Source of the DNA: Rhodanobacter thiooxydans
Lineage (GTDB): Bacteria > Pseudomonadota > Gammaproteobacteria > Xanthomonadales > Rhodanobacteraceae
Length of the DNA stretch: 64,000 nucleotides
Assembly (NCBI RefSeq): GCF_030291135.1
Contig: NZ_CP127409.1
Span: forward strand, 186,001-250,000
Direction: 5' to 3'
A program made the translations under genes and the position numbers. This document shows positions 47,421 to 56,168 of this stretch, in pieces. Numbering within the stretch: position 1 is the stretch's first letter; each line of letters starts with the position of its first letter. A model generated the notes under the pieces. It was not told where the DNA came from, ran no database searches, and saw nothing but the letters and a program-made list of their open reading frames with translations.

Positions 47421-47993
47421 GTGCTGGCGCGCTTTACCCTCGCCGAACTCGATGCCGCCGCCGCGCTGCTGCACGGCGGCGGCGTGCTCGCTTATCCCAC
47501 CGAGGCGGTGTTCGGCCTCGGCTGCGATCCGCACGACCGCGCCGCATTCGAGCGCGTGTTCGCGTTGAAGCAGCGCCCGGCGACCCAGGGCGTGCTGCTG
47601 ATCGCCGCGGATTTCGCCCAGGTCGAGCGCTACATCGAACTGGCCGCGGTCCCGAACGACATCCTGCAGCAAGTGCGCGCGAGCTGGCCCGGTCCGCACA
47701 CCTGGATCTTCCCGCGCTCGACCGCGGTACCGGCCTGGGTTGCCGGAGCACATGCCGGAATCGCGTTGCGGGTCACCGCGCACGAGCCCGCCGCCGCGTT
47801 GTGTCGCGCGTTCGGCGGCGCGCTGGTGTCGACCAGCGCGAACCCGCACGGCCTACCGCCGGCGCGGGCAGCGCAGACCGTGGCGGACTATTTCGGCGAT
47901 GCGCTGGATGGCCTGCTGGATGCCCCGCTGGGCGGCCAGGCCAGCCCCACGGTGATCCGTGACGCGCTGTCGGGCGCTATCATCCGCGCCTGA
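47421..47993 (+). CDS. tsaC: Threonylcarbamoyl-AMP synthase (TsaC/YrdC)
   Basis: 190-residue enzyme making threonylcarbamoyl-adenylate from threonine, bicarbonate and ATP for the t6A37 tRNA modification. The signature is YPTEAVFGLGCDP with the KxR-type loop ALKQRPATQG, then WPGPHTWIFP and LVSTSANPHG. It is the short YrdC-only form, without the Sua5 domain. The GTG start at 47421 is directly after the topA stop, so translation is probably coupled. Confidence 0.92.
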   Translation: MLARFTLAELDAAAALLHGGGVLAYPTEAVFGLGCDPHDRAAFERVFALKQRPATQGVLLIAADFAQVERYIELAAVPNDILQQVRASWPGPHTWIFPRSTAVPAWVAGAHAGIALRVTAHEPAAALCRAFGGALVSTSANPHGLPPARAAQTVADYFGDALDGLLDAPLGGQASPTVIRDALSGAIIRA

Positions 47994-48126
47994 GCGTTTG
48001 GGGAGCGTGTCGACCATGCGTCGGCTGAACCGGCGTGGGCCGCCAGCGGCCGCCGTTCATGCCGCCGTTCATCGTGCGGCGCGATGCTGCCGCACGTGAC
48101 GAATCGAAGATCAGGGAGACCGCAGC

Positions 48127-49491
48127 TTGGCCATCGTCTACGACACCTACCAGCACGAGGCGCCGCGACGGCTGCCGCTGCTCGTTGCGGATGATCCCGC
48201 GCGAGTGGTGGCGTGGCGCCACGGCGCGCCGGTGAGCGCGGCATGCTTCCTGGCGCAGGTGCAGGCAGTGGCGGCGGAACTGCCGGTGGCCACCGCGGCG
48301 GTGAACCTGTGCGAGGACCGCTATGCGTTCCTGGTCGCGTTCTGCGCCATCGCGTTGCGCGGCCAGGCCAACCTGCTGCCGTCGTCGCGCGCGCCGCAGG
48401 CGGTGGATGAGGTGATGGCGGCGCACCCGGGTTGCTACGCGCTGGGCGAGCAGGCGCTCGATCCCGCGCCGCACGGCTACCGGCAGCTGCCGGCGCTGGA
48501 TGCCACATCGTCGTTTGAACCCGAAGCGGCGTGGCCGTCGATTCCTGCCGACCAGGTGGTGGCGATCGGCTATACCTCCGGTTCCACCGGCACACCCAGC
48601 GCCAACCCGAAGACCTGGGCCAGCTTCCACGCCAGCAACGCCGGCAACCTGGCGATGCTGCGTGCGGTGGTCGGGTCACGCTTCGAGATCGTCGCCACGG
48701 TGCCGCCGCAGCATATGTACGGCATGGAGATGTCGGTGCTGCTGCCGCTGCTGGGCGAGGCCGGCGCGCATGCCGGGCGCCCGTTCTTTCCGGCCGACGT
48801 GGCGGCCGCGCTGGCCGAGGTGCCGGCGCCGCGGGTGCTGGTGACCACGCCGGTGCATCTGCGCGCGCTGGTCGAGTCGGGCATCGCGCTGGCACCAGTT
48901 GCCGCAATGCTGTCGGCCACGGCGCCGCTGCCGGTGGAGCTGGCGCGGGCGGCCGAGCAGCGCTTCGGCGCACCGTTGCTGGAAGTGTTCGGTTCCACCG
49001 AGACCTGCGTATTCGCCAGCCGCCGCCCCACCGCGGACGAGGACTGGTCGTTGTACGACGGCAGCAACCTGCACCCGCAGCCGGACGGCACCGCGGTGGA
49101 GGCACCGCAACTGGCCGCGCCGGTCACCCTGGCCGATATCGTCAGCCTGTCCCACGGCGGCCGCCGCTTTCGCCTGCGCGGCCGGCATGCCGACATGCTG
49201 GAAATTGCCGGCAAGCGCGCCTCGCTGGCCGATCTCACCCGGCGCCTGCTGGCGATTCCAGGCGTGCGCGACGGCGTGGTATTCCAGCTCGACGACGGCG
49301 ATGCGCTGGGCGTGCACCGCATTGCCGCGCTGGCGGTGGCACCGGGCCTGGAGGCGCATGCGATCCTCGACGCGCTGCGCCGTGCGATCGACCCGCTGTT
49401 CCTGCCGCGCCCGCTGAAGCTGGTCGATGTGCTGCCGCGCAACGAAACCGGCAAGCTGCCGCGGGCGGCGCTGCTGGCCTTGCTGGGCTGA
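48127..49491 (+). CDS. AMP-dependent acyl/aryl ligase, aryl-polyene pigment type (XanA2/ApeH-like)
   Basis: 454-residue adenylate-forming ligase, shorter than acetyl-CoA synthetases. The ATP loop is YTSGSTGTPSANPKTW (149-164), the adenine motif is FGSTETCVF, the hinge is in RFRLRGRHADMLEIAGKR, and the C-terminal catalytic lysine is Lys443 in NETGKLPR. The KTW after the loop and the overall length resemble the ligases of aryl-polyene and xanthomonadin pigment pathways, which load a hydroxybenzoate or fatty acid onto an acyl carrier protein. No other pigment genes are adjacent, so this is a resemblance only. The start is TTG at 48127, with AGGGAG upstream. Confidence 0.7.
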   Translation: MAIVYDTYQHEAPRRLPLLVADDPARVVAWRHGAPVSAACFLAQVQAVAAELPVATAAVNLCEDRYAFLVAFCAIALRGQANLLPSSRAPQAVDEVMAAHPGCYALGEQALDPAPHGYRQLPALDATSSFEPEAAWPSIPADQVVAIGYTSGSTGTPSANPKTWASFHASNAGNLAMLRAVVGSRFEIVATVPPQHMYGMEMSVLLPLLGEAGAHAGRPFFPADVAAALAEVPAPRVLVTTPVHLRALVESGIALAPVAAMLSATAPLPVELARAAEQRFGAPLLEVFGSTETCVFASRRPTADEDWSLYDGSNLHPQPDGTAVEAPQLAAPVTLADIVSLSHGGRRFRLRGRHADMLEIAGKRASLADLTRRLLAIPGVRDGVVFQLDDGDALGVHRIAALAVAPGLEAHAILDALRRAIDPLFLPRPLKLVDVLPRNETGKLPRAALLALLG

Positions 49492-49553
49492 GCGGTTGCG
49501 AATTTCAAACTCTGCCGGGCGACGCCGCGAGGCAACGCCCGGCAGGACTCACT

Positions 49554-51539
49554 TCACTTCGCGCTGCCGCGTACCGCCTTCACCTGCTCGGCGGTGACCG
49601 GCTTGCCCTGGTTGCCCCATGAGCTGCGCTCGTGGTTGGCGATGTCGGCGATGTCGGCGTCGTTCAGTGCAGCGGCAAACGGCGGCATCGCGGTGGGATA
49701 GCTGGTGCCGTTGATCACCTGGCCCTGCAGACCCTTCAGGATCACCTCGATGTGCTTGGTGGGGTCGGCATCCTGCACCACCGGGTTGTCCTTCAGCGGC
49801 GGGAATGCACCGGGCAGGCCCAGGCCGGTGGCCTGGTGGCAGGCCGCGCAGTTGGTGGCGTACAGCGAAGCGCCGCGGGCCGGGTCGAACTGGTACGGAC
49901 CGCTGGCAGCCGGCGGCGGCGCGGCGGGTGCGGCGACGACCGGCGCCTTGCTCACCGGCGGTTTGGCTGCCGTCTCGTTCGGGCCGCCCACCAGCAACAC
50001 GCCTTGCGCGCCCAGCTGCATGTGCGCCATGGCGTGGTCGACGAACGGGTAGTGGCCGGCCTCGTCCAGCGTCAGGTCGAATACCGCACCCTCGCCGGGA
50101 CCGACGGAGTAGGTCGAGACGCCGTCGATGGCCTGTGCCGGGTTGCCGCCGGGATACACCTTGTCGAAGATCGCACCGATCACGTGGAATGCGCTCCACA
50201 GGCTGGGGCCGGCGTTGACCACGTACAGGCGCACCCGGTCGCCGGGCTTGGCGGTGAGCGGGTGGTCGCGGTACTGGAACGCTGCGCCGTTGAACACCAC
50301 CTCGTCCGGCTGCATCGCCTGCATCTTCTCGTAGTTGCCGGCCATCAGCTTGCCTGACACCTGCTGGGTGTACCACTCGCCCTGCACCAGCACGTAGCTC
50401 TCCTGCGCAGGCGGCAGCGGCGTGGCCGGGTCGACGATGATCGCGCCGTACATGCCGTTGCCGATGTGCAGCAGCACCGGCGGCGTGCCGCAGTGGTAGA
50501 GGAACGCGCCGGGCACCCTGGCCACGAACGAGAACGTGATCGACTCGCCCGGCATGATGTCCACGTAGTGCAGGCTGGGCGGAGTGATCGCCGAGTGGAA
50601 GTCGATCGAATGCTGCATGGTGCCGCGGTTGGTGAGGGTGAAGTTCACCGTCTGCCCCTGGCGCACATGGATCACCGGGCCGGGCACGGTCTTGCCGAAG
50701 GTCCAGGCCTGGTACTGCACGCCGCTGGCGATCTCCACGCTGTCGTTGCTGGAGGTGATGTGCACCTCCACGCTGTCACCCGGCTGCAGCGGCGGCAGGC
50801 GAGCGTCGCGGGCTTTCTCGATGGGCTGGCTGGAGGCCAGCGACAGCGGCGTCACCGCGGCGGCGGCGGCCTGCGGGCTGGACGAGCGCACGTTCAACGC
50901 GCTGTGCAGGCCGGCCAGCAGCAGCGCCACCAGGATCAGCACGCCGGCCAGCGCCGGTCCCTGCACGCGCCAGGGCAGGCGCGGCACTTCGGCCAGCGGC
51001 AGCTTGTCGTTCCAGTCGGCCACGCGGCGCCAGCCGGGCCAGCGGCGCTCGATCAGGTAATCCAGGCTGTACGGGCTGGGGCCGGCGCGCAGGTTGATCA
51101 CGATCAGCGCCGCGAAGATCAGCACGTAGCTGATCGCCGCGCCGATGTTGTTGGCGCCCACCGAATACGGCCCGCCGAAACCCTCGGCGGTGCTCCAGAT
51201 CAGCAGGCTGAACAGGATGCCCACGATGTAGGTGAGCTTGCGTGCGAAGCCCAGCAGCAGCGCCAGCGCCAGCAGCGTCTCGGCGATGCGCGTGGCCCAC
51301 ACGAACAGCCCCACGTGCGGCGTGACCAGGGCGATCCACATGTCGAACCACCACGCCGACCATGCCGGCTGCCCGGTGGCGGCGTTGTGCAGGTAGCCCA
51401 CGTAGTGGCTGGCGAAATCGGCAGTCCAGGTGAGCGCGGCGCTCACCGCCCAGATCATGCCGAAGGCCACGCGCAGCGCGGTGCCGGCGACCGCCGGCCA
51501 AGTGGAATGGGCGGGCTTGCCACTGTCAGGTACGGACAT
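49554..51539 (-). CDS. nirK: Membrane DoxX-like / copper nitrite reductase / cytochrome c fusion
   Basis: 661-residue three-part protein predicted to reduce nitrite to nitric oxide in the periplasm. Residues about 15-150 form four helices resembling DoxX/DoxD (thiosulfate:quinone oxidoreductase membrane subunit), and a fifth helix (about 196-214) leads out. Residues about 245-518 are a two-cupredoxin NirK domain. Type 1 copper ligands are His310, Cys350, His358 and Met363; type 2 ligands are His315, His349 and His502; catalytic Asp313 and His452 are present. Spacing in HCGTPPVLLHIGNGM matches clade II-type NirK. After an Ala/Pro linker, a class I cytochrome c has CAACH at 564-568 and a likely axial Met618. 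The start has a GGAGG site. I see no FNR/DNR or NsrR-like box upstream. It is divergent from purD. Calls for the NirK and heme parts are strong; the DoxX call is weaker. Confidence 0.88.
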   Translation of the reverse strand: MSVPDSGKPAHSTWPAVAGTALRVAFGMIWAVSAALTWTADFASHYVGYLHNAATGQPAWSAWWFDMWIALVTPHVGLFVWATRIAETLLALALLLGFARKLTYIVGILFSLLIWSTAEGFGGPYSVGANNIGAAISYVLIFAALIVINLRAGPSPYSLDYLIERRWPGWRRVADWNDKLPLAEVPRLPWRVQGPALAGVLILVALLLAGLHSALNVRSSSPQAAAAAVTPLSLASSQPIEKARDARLPPLQPGDSVEVHITSSNDSVEIASGVQYQAWTFGKTVPGPVIHVRQGQTVNFTLTNRGTMQHSIDFHSAITPPSLHYVDIMPGESITFSFVARVPGAFLYHCGTPPVLLHIGNGMYGAIIVDPATPLPPAQESYVLVQGEWYTQQVSGKLMAGNYEKMQAMQPDEVVFNGAAFQYRDHPLTAKPGDRVRLYVVNAGPSLWSAFHVIGAIFDKVYPGGNPAQAIDGVSTYSVGPGEGAVFDLTLDEAGHYPFVDHAMAHMQLGAQGVLLVGGPNETAAKPPVSKAPVVAAPAAPPPAASGPYQFDPARGASLYATNCAACHQATGLGLPGAFPPLKDNPVVQDADPTKHIEVILKGLQGQVINGTSYPTAMPPFAAALNDADIADIANHERSSWGNQGKPVTAEQVKAVRGSAK

Positions 51540-51744
51540 GCGTAACCTCCATTGCGAATGATGTTGCCGGGGATGCGGCAGCGATACGCGCATCCGTGCC
51601 GCCCGAGTGTACGACGATGGTGCCGTCGCGAGCGCGCATGGCAGCGGGTTCGCCGGCGAAGTTCCCGCCTCGGCCCGGAGTTGCCTCGCGACCCCGCTAC
51701 AATAGCCGGCCACCCCAACGGCAACTCTCCCCCGGAGCATCGGC

Positions 51745-53043
51745 ATGAAGGTCCTGGTCATCGGCAGCGGCGGGCGCGAACACGCGCTGGCGTGGAAGCT
51801 CAGGCAGTCCCCGCAGGTCGACGAGGTGATCGTGGCGCCCGGCAATGCAGGCACCGCGCGCGAGCCGGGCGTGCGCAACGCCGACGTCGCGATGAACGAT
51901 CTCGATGGCTTGTTGCAGCTGGCGAAGCGCGAAAAAATCGGCTTGACCGTGGTCGGCCCGGAAGTGCCGCTGGTGGCGGGTGTGGTCGACCGCTTCCGCG
52001 CCGCCGGCCTGCGCATCTTCGGCCCGCGCGCGATCGCCGCGCAACTGGAAGGCTCCAAGGCATTCGCCAAGGATTTCCTGCAGCGGCACAACATTCCCAC
52101 CGCGTACTACGCGGTGTTCAGCGAACTGAATCCGGCGCTGGCCTACGTGCGCGAACAGGCCCATCGGAGCGGGGGCGCGCCGATCGTGATCAAGGCCGAC
52201 GGCCTCGCCGCCGGCAAGGGCGTGGTGGTGGCGCTGACCCTGGCCGATGCGGAGCTGGCGCTGCACGACATGCTCGGTGCGCACAGCTTCGGTGATGCGT
52301 CGGCGCGGGTGGTGATCGAGGAATTCCTCGACGGCGAGGAAGCCAGCTACATCGTGATGAGCGACGGCAGCCACGCGCTGCCGATGGCCTCCAGCCAGGA
52401 CCACAAGCGCCGCGACGAAAACGACCTCGGCCCGAACACCGGCGGCATGGGCGCGTACTCGCCGGCGCCGGTGGTCACGCCGGAGGTCGAGCAGCGCATC
52501 CTCAAGGAAGTGATCGAGCCGACCCTGCGCGGCATGGCGGCCGAGGGCGCGCCGTTCATCGGCTTCCTCTACGCCGGCCTGATGATCGACAAGTCGGGCG
52601 CGCCGAAGGTGATCGAGTTCAACGTGCGCTTCGGCGATCCGGAAACGCAGCCGATCCTGCTGCGGCTGAAATCGGACCTGGTCGAGCTGATCGATGCGGC
52701 GCTGGACGGCCGGCTGGAACATGCCCGGGCGCGCTGGGATGCGCGCCCGGCGATCGGCGTGGTGATGGCGGCCGGCGGTTATCCGGGCCGGGTGCGCCTG
52801 GGCGATGCGATCAGCGGCCTCGATGCGCTGCCGGACAGCGACGTGAAGGTCTTCCATGCCGGTACCCGGCTCGACGAACAGGGCCGCGCCGTCACGGCCG
52901 GTGGTCGCGTGCTGACCGTGTGCGCGCTGGGCGACGACATCGCCGCGGCGCGCGAAAGCGCCTATGCCGCGCTAAGCCGGATCCATTACGACGGCGCGTT
53001 CTGCCGCCGTGACATCGCGCACCGGGCCCTGCGACGCCATTGA
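51745..53043 (+). CDS. purD: Phosphoribosylamine-glycine ligase
   Basis: 432-residue ATP-grasp enzyme joining 5-phosphoribosylamine and glycine in purine synthesis. The N-domain starts VLVIGSGGREHALAWKL and has VAPGNAGTA. The ATP-grasp core has IVIKADGLAAGKGV, and the family block DNTGGMG-like text appears here as GPNTGGMGAYSPAP, followed by EFNVRFGDPETQ. Full length. TACAAT at 51698-51703 may be its -10. purH is not adjacent in the window. Confidence 0.96.
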   Translation: MKVLVIGSGGREHALAWKLRQSPQVDEVIVAPGNAGTAREPGVRNADVAMNDLDGLLQLAKREKIGLTVVGPEVPLVAGVVDRFRAAGLRIFGPRAIAAQLEGSKAFAKDFLQRHNIPTAYYAVFSELNPALAYVREQAHRSGGAPIVIKADGLAAGKGVVVALTLADAELALHDMLGAHSFGDASARVVIEEFLDGEEASYIVMSDGSHALPMASSQDHKRRDENDLGPNTGGMGAYSPAPVVTPEVEQRILKEVIEPTLRGMAAEGAPFIGFLYAGLMIDKSGAPKVIEFNVRFGDPETQPILLRLKSDLVELIDAALDGRLEHARARWDARPAIGVVMAAGGYPGRVRLGDAISGLDALPDSDVKVFHAGTRLDEQGRAVTAGGRVLTVCALGDDIAAARESAYAALSRIHYDGAFCRRDIAHRALRRH

Positions 53044-53215
53044 TGCGGCAACCTGATGCTGGCCGCGTACGCTGGCGCATGGTAGGCCATTGGATGGCTT
53101 GACTTTTCGATGCCGCCCCTTTTGGGCTATGCTTGGAACTTCCCCCGCGTAGAGTCGTGGCGCCAAGCGCCTGAACGGCCTCGTGCTTGATTCCACGTTT
53201 GATGAGGTTTTCCCC

Positions 53216-54097
53216 ATGCGCAAGACGGTTTTGTCGCTGATGTCGGTTGCGGCACTGGCCCTGGCGGGTTGCAGCAATGCTCCCGATTCGTCTCAGCCGG
53301 CGGGTCCCGCTGCGCCCGCTTCCGCGAAAACGGCTGCGGCCACGCCGCAGATTCCGAACCAGGTGAGCGGCACGATCTCGCTGCGCGCCGGCACGCCCGC
53401 GCCGTCGGCGAATGCCACCCTGGTGCTGAACCTGGCGGACGTGTCGTCCACCGCCGCGGGTTCCGCCCCGCTGGCCAGCAAGACCGCGCCGGCCGGCACG
53501 TTCCCGCAGCCGTTCACGCTGAGCTTCAACCCGGCCGAAGTGAAGCCGAATGATCTGTACGTGATCCAGGCGACCCTGACCGACGGCGACCGCAAGTACA
53601 CGATGCCGATCCAGGCGCCGGTGCTGGCCAAGGGCAGCAAGAACGACGGCGTGGCGATCGAACTGGTGGCCGAACAGACGCCCAGCGAGAAGATCCTGGC
53701 CGAGTTCGCCGAGGCGAAGGCGCAGATCGGCGGCATGAAGATCAGCCACGGCACCAAGCTGGAGGCCAATGATTCGCGCGGCTGGCAGCTGTTCCGCCAG
53801 GCCGGCGAAGTGAAGTACATCCGCGAAGAAGTCGATTACGGCGACAAGGGCTACACCAGCACCGACTACGCCTACAAGGGCGACAAGCCGTGGGCGATCG
53901 TGCAGGAGACCAAGGCCAGCCGCGATGGCAAGCCGAGCGCGATCGACCGCGCCGGCTGGAGCGACGACGGCACGCTGGTGCTGAAGCAGCACCAGGTCGG
54001 CGGCGACGTGCAGCCGCTCGATCCGGCGGTGGCGGCGACGCTGAAGAAGCAGGCCATGGCCATCCTCGGCATCGCGACCGGCGGCAAGAACAAGTAA
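53216..54097 (+). CDS. YbaY-like lipoprotein
   Basis: 293-residue predicted lipoprotein. A short signal peptide ends in lipobox LALAGC (Cys at about 19), followed by an Ala/Ser/Pro-rich linker (about 20-50). A beta-sandwich domain at about 50-155 (VSGTISLRAGTPAPSANATL, then ADVSSTAAGSAPLAS) resembles the YbaY / META-neighbour family of cell-envelope lipoproteins. The C-terminal half (about 160-293) is charged and has no assignment. The ATG at 53216 has GAGG upstream. Monocistronic, ended by the terminator at 54134. Function unknown. Confidence 0.75.
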   Translation: MRKTVLSLMSVAALALAGCSNAPDSSQPAGPAAPASAKTAAATPQIPNQVSGTISLRAGTPAPSANATLVLNLADVSSTAAGSAPLASKTAPAGTFPQPFTLSFNPAEVKPNDLYVIQATLTDGDRKYTMPIQAPVLAKGSKNDGVAIELVAEQTPSEKILAEFAEAKAQIGGMKISHGTKLEANDSRGWQLFRQAGEVKYIREEVDYGDKGYTSTDYAYKGDKPWAIVQETKASRDGKPSAIDRAGWSDDGTLVLKQHQVGGDVQPLDPAVAATLKKQAMAILGIATGGKNK

Positions 54098-54133
54098 GCC
54101 GCTGCAGGCTCCCGCTTCGACGGGAAGGCCCAC

Positions 54134-54166
54134 AAAAAAGCCGTCCGCAAATGCGGACGGCTTTTT
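54134..54166. terminator. Bidirectional intrinsic terminator
   Basis: AAAAAAGCCGTCCGC and GCGGACGGCTTTTT around an AAAT loop, with T-tracts in both orientations. It separates the convergent lipoprotein and esterase autotransporter genes. Confidence 0.85.
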
Positions 54167-54206
54167 CATGGTGCGACCCGGCGGTCCGGGTCGCGGCCTC
54201 GCCGGA

Positions 54207-56054
54207 TCAGAGGCTGATCCGCACGCCCATGTTGACGCTGTTGTACTTCTGGCTGTTGTCGCTGAAACGCCCGCTGTAGCCGATCCAGCTCTGCACGCTC
54301 GGGGTGAGCTGGGCGGACAGGCCGAGCGTTGCAGTGCCCCAGCTCTGGTCCGGGCTGAAGCCGGTCAGGGCGAAGCTGCCGTTCATGCTGTTCAGGCCGG
54401 CGCTGACCAGGCGCGGGTCGGCCTTGCTGTCGTGGTTCCAGGCCAGTTCGACGTAGGGCGACATCAGCAGGTTGTTGACCTGCCACTGGCCGCGCAGGCG
54501 CCAGCCCAGCGTGCCCAGCAGCGAGTCGCGCTGCTGCCGGCCGAACCACATCGCGCTGCTGTCGTTGCCGTTCTCGTTGTAGCCGCTGACCTTCACGGTC
54601 TGCCAGTCGATGGTGGCGAATGGCCCGGTCTGCAGCTCGTCGTTGAGGTTGAACCACCAGCCGCCGGTGGCGCCGCCACCCAGGTGCGAGCCGTCGGTCT
54701 TGCCGCTTTCGGTACGCTGCATGGTGCCGATGCTCAGGCGGCGCTCGATGTCCTTGAAGTTGGACTGGCCGAAGTTGACGTAGCCGCCCACGTAGCCACC
54801 GCCGTTGTGGTAGCCGACATAGCCCAGGCCGCTGACGTCCTGCAGTTTGTAGCCGCCGCCACCGGAAAAATCGGCGTTGTGCTGGCCGATGCCGAGCGCC
54901 ACGCCGGCGGTGACGTGTTCGCCGGCGAAGAAGTTCGCGCCCAGGGTGAAGTTGAAATTGTCGCTGTTGGTGCGCGGGGAATGGCTGGTGGCGTCGAAGC
55001 GCTGCTTCGCGTAATCAATGTTGACGAAGGTGCGCACATCGCCATCCTTGCCGGTGGTCAGCATCTGCTCGCGCATGACGCGGTTCTGCGCGGTACTGGC
55101 CGCCAGCGGCGCTTCGCCGAGCAGCGAGATCTGTTCCGGCGCGTGGATCACCGACAGCACGTACTGGCTGAGCATCGCGTGGGCGGCGGTGGTCGGGTGC
55201 ACGCCGTCAGCAAACAGGTAGGTCTGGTCGGTGCCCGGTGCATACGTGTACGGCAGGCCCGAGCCCTGCGGGCCGCACTGCACCGAACTGGAACCGGCGC
55301 CGCAGGCCGGCGTGGTCACGTTGCTGAAGCCGTAGGCGGACGGATTGGCGATCACCTCGTTGAGCAGGGCGAAGGTGTTCACCGGAATGATGTTCAGGCC
55401 GTTGCTGCTGAGTTGCCCGAGCCCGCTGTTGAGCACGCCGTTGTAGAGCACGGCAAGCTGGCTGGCGCCGGCCTGCGCGGCGGCGCCGCCGGCCGCGGCC
55501 GAGGGCGTCTTGCCGAGGTCGGGCAGGTTGTAGACCACCACGTACCTGGCGCCGGCGGCCTGCAGGCTGCCGAGCATGTGGACCTCGGTCTGCGCCGCGT
55601 TGACCGCGCCAGCGGCGATCGCGTTCGGATCGGTCAGCGCGCTGCTCAGGTAGAAGATGTCGTTCGCGCCGCCCCAGACCTGGTACAGGGCGTTGCCGTC
55701 GGCATGGCCGCCGGTCGCGCCGAGGTACATCTGCAGCTGCTGCGGAATGGTCGGCACCGGGGCCACGTTGTTGACGAAGCCGGCGCCGCCCCAGGCGAAA
55801 TCGGTACCGCCGACGGCGGACGGGGCCAGCGTGAAGCCGAGCTTCGCCGCGACATTCTCCGCGGTGGTGGTGCCCGGGTTGGTGGTGAAGCGCAGCGGCG
55901 GCTGGATCGCGGGCGCGGTGGCCAGCGAGATGTTGCCGCCGTCGCTGAGGCTGTCGCCGAACACGATGACGTTGCTGAAGTCGGTGGCGGCAGCAGCCGT
56001 GCTGAACAGCAGGGCGGTGGCGATGGCACCGGCCAGATGGCGGGAACGAAGCAT
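54207..56054 (-). CDS. GDSL esterase autotransporter (EstA-like)
   Basis: 615-residue type Va autotransporter. The signal peptide is about 1-23 (ending TAAAA). The passenger is a GDSL/SGNH hydrolase: nucleophile Ser35 in VFGDSLSDGG, block III GGAND, and block V Asp/His in DGVHPTTAAH. The C-terminal autotransporter beta-barrel is at about 345-615, ending VNMGVRISL. In Pseudomonas EstA the esterase stays displayed on the cell surface; the same is expected here. CAGGAG precedes the start. Confidence 0.93.
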   Translation of the reverse strand: MLRSRHLAGAIATALLFSTAAAATDFSNVIVFGDSLSDGGNISLATAPAIQPPLRFTTNPGTTTAENVAAKLGFTLAPSAVGGTDFAWGGAGFVNNVAPVPTIPQQLQMYLGATGGHADGNALYQVWGGANDIFYLSSALTDPNAIAAGAVNAAQTEVHMLGSLQAAGARYVVVYNLPDLGKTPSAAAGGAAAQAGASQLAVLYNGVLNSGLGQLSSNGLNIIPVNTFALLNEVIANPSAYGFSNVTTPACGAGSSSVQCGPQGSGLPYTYAPGTDQTYLFADGVHPTTAAHAMLSQYVLSVIHAPEQISLLGEAPLAASTAQNRVMREQMLTTGKDGDVRTFVNIDYAKQRFDATSHSPRTNSDNFNFTLGANFFAGEHVTAGVALGIGQHNADFSGGGGYKLQDVSGLGYVGYHNGGGYVGGYVNFGQSNFKDIERRLSIGTMQRTESGKTDGSHLGGGATGGWWFNLNDELQTGPFATIDWQTVKVSGYNENGNDSSAMWFGRQQRDSLLGTLGWRLRGQWQVNNLLMSPYVELAWNHDSKADPRLVSAGLNSMNGSFALTGFSPDQSWGTATLGLSAQLTPSVQSWIGYSGRFSDNSQKYNSVNMGVRISL

Positions 56055-56168
56055 GTGGATACTCCTGGGCCGGAATGGCCTTGTTAGCTGGACGTTACGT
56101 TACGGCATTCCATACGGAACCGCATGCTGCAGCGCATCGCCGCCGCCTGCGGGCCTGGCGCCGGCAAT

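Noticed and set aside
44949..47849. A long minus-strand open frame of over 900 codons opposite topA and tsaC
   Set aside because: Both plus-strand genes are intact with family motifs, and the antisense product has no recognisable domain.
51540..51744. An FNR/DNR (TTGAT-N4-ATCAA) or NsrR operator before the nitrite reductase gene
   Set aside because: I scanned the interval on both strands and found no convincing match.
49554..52100. Extending the nitrite reductase fusion upstream to about 848 residues
   Set aside because: The extra N-terminus would overlap the divergent purD start region. The ATG at 51539 has a GGAGG site and begins directly at the first membrane domain.
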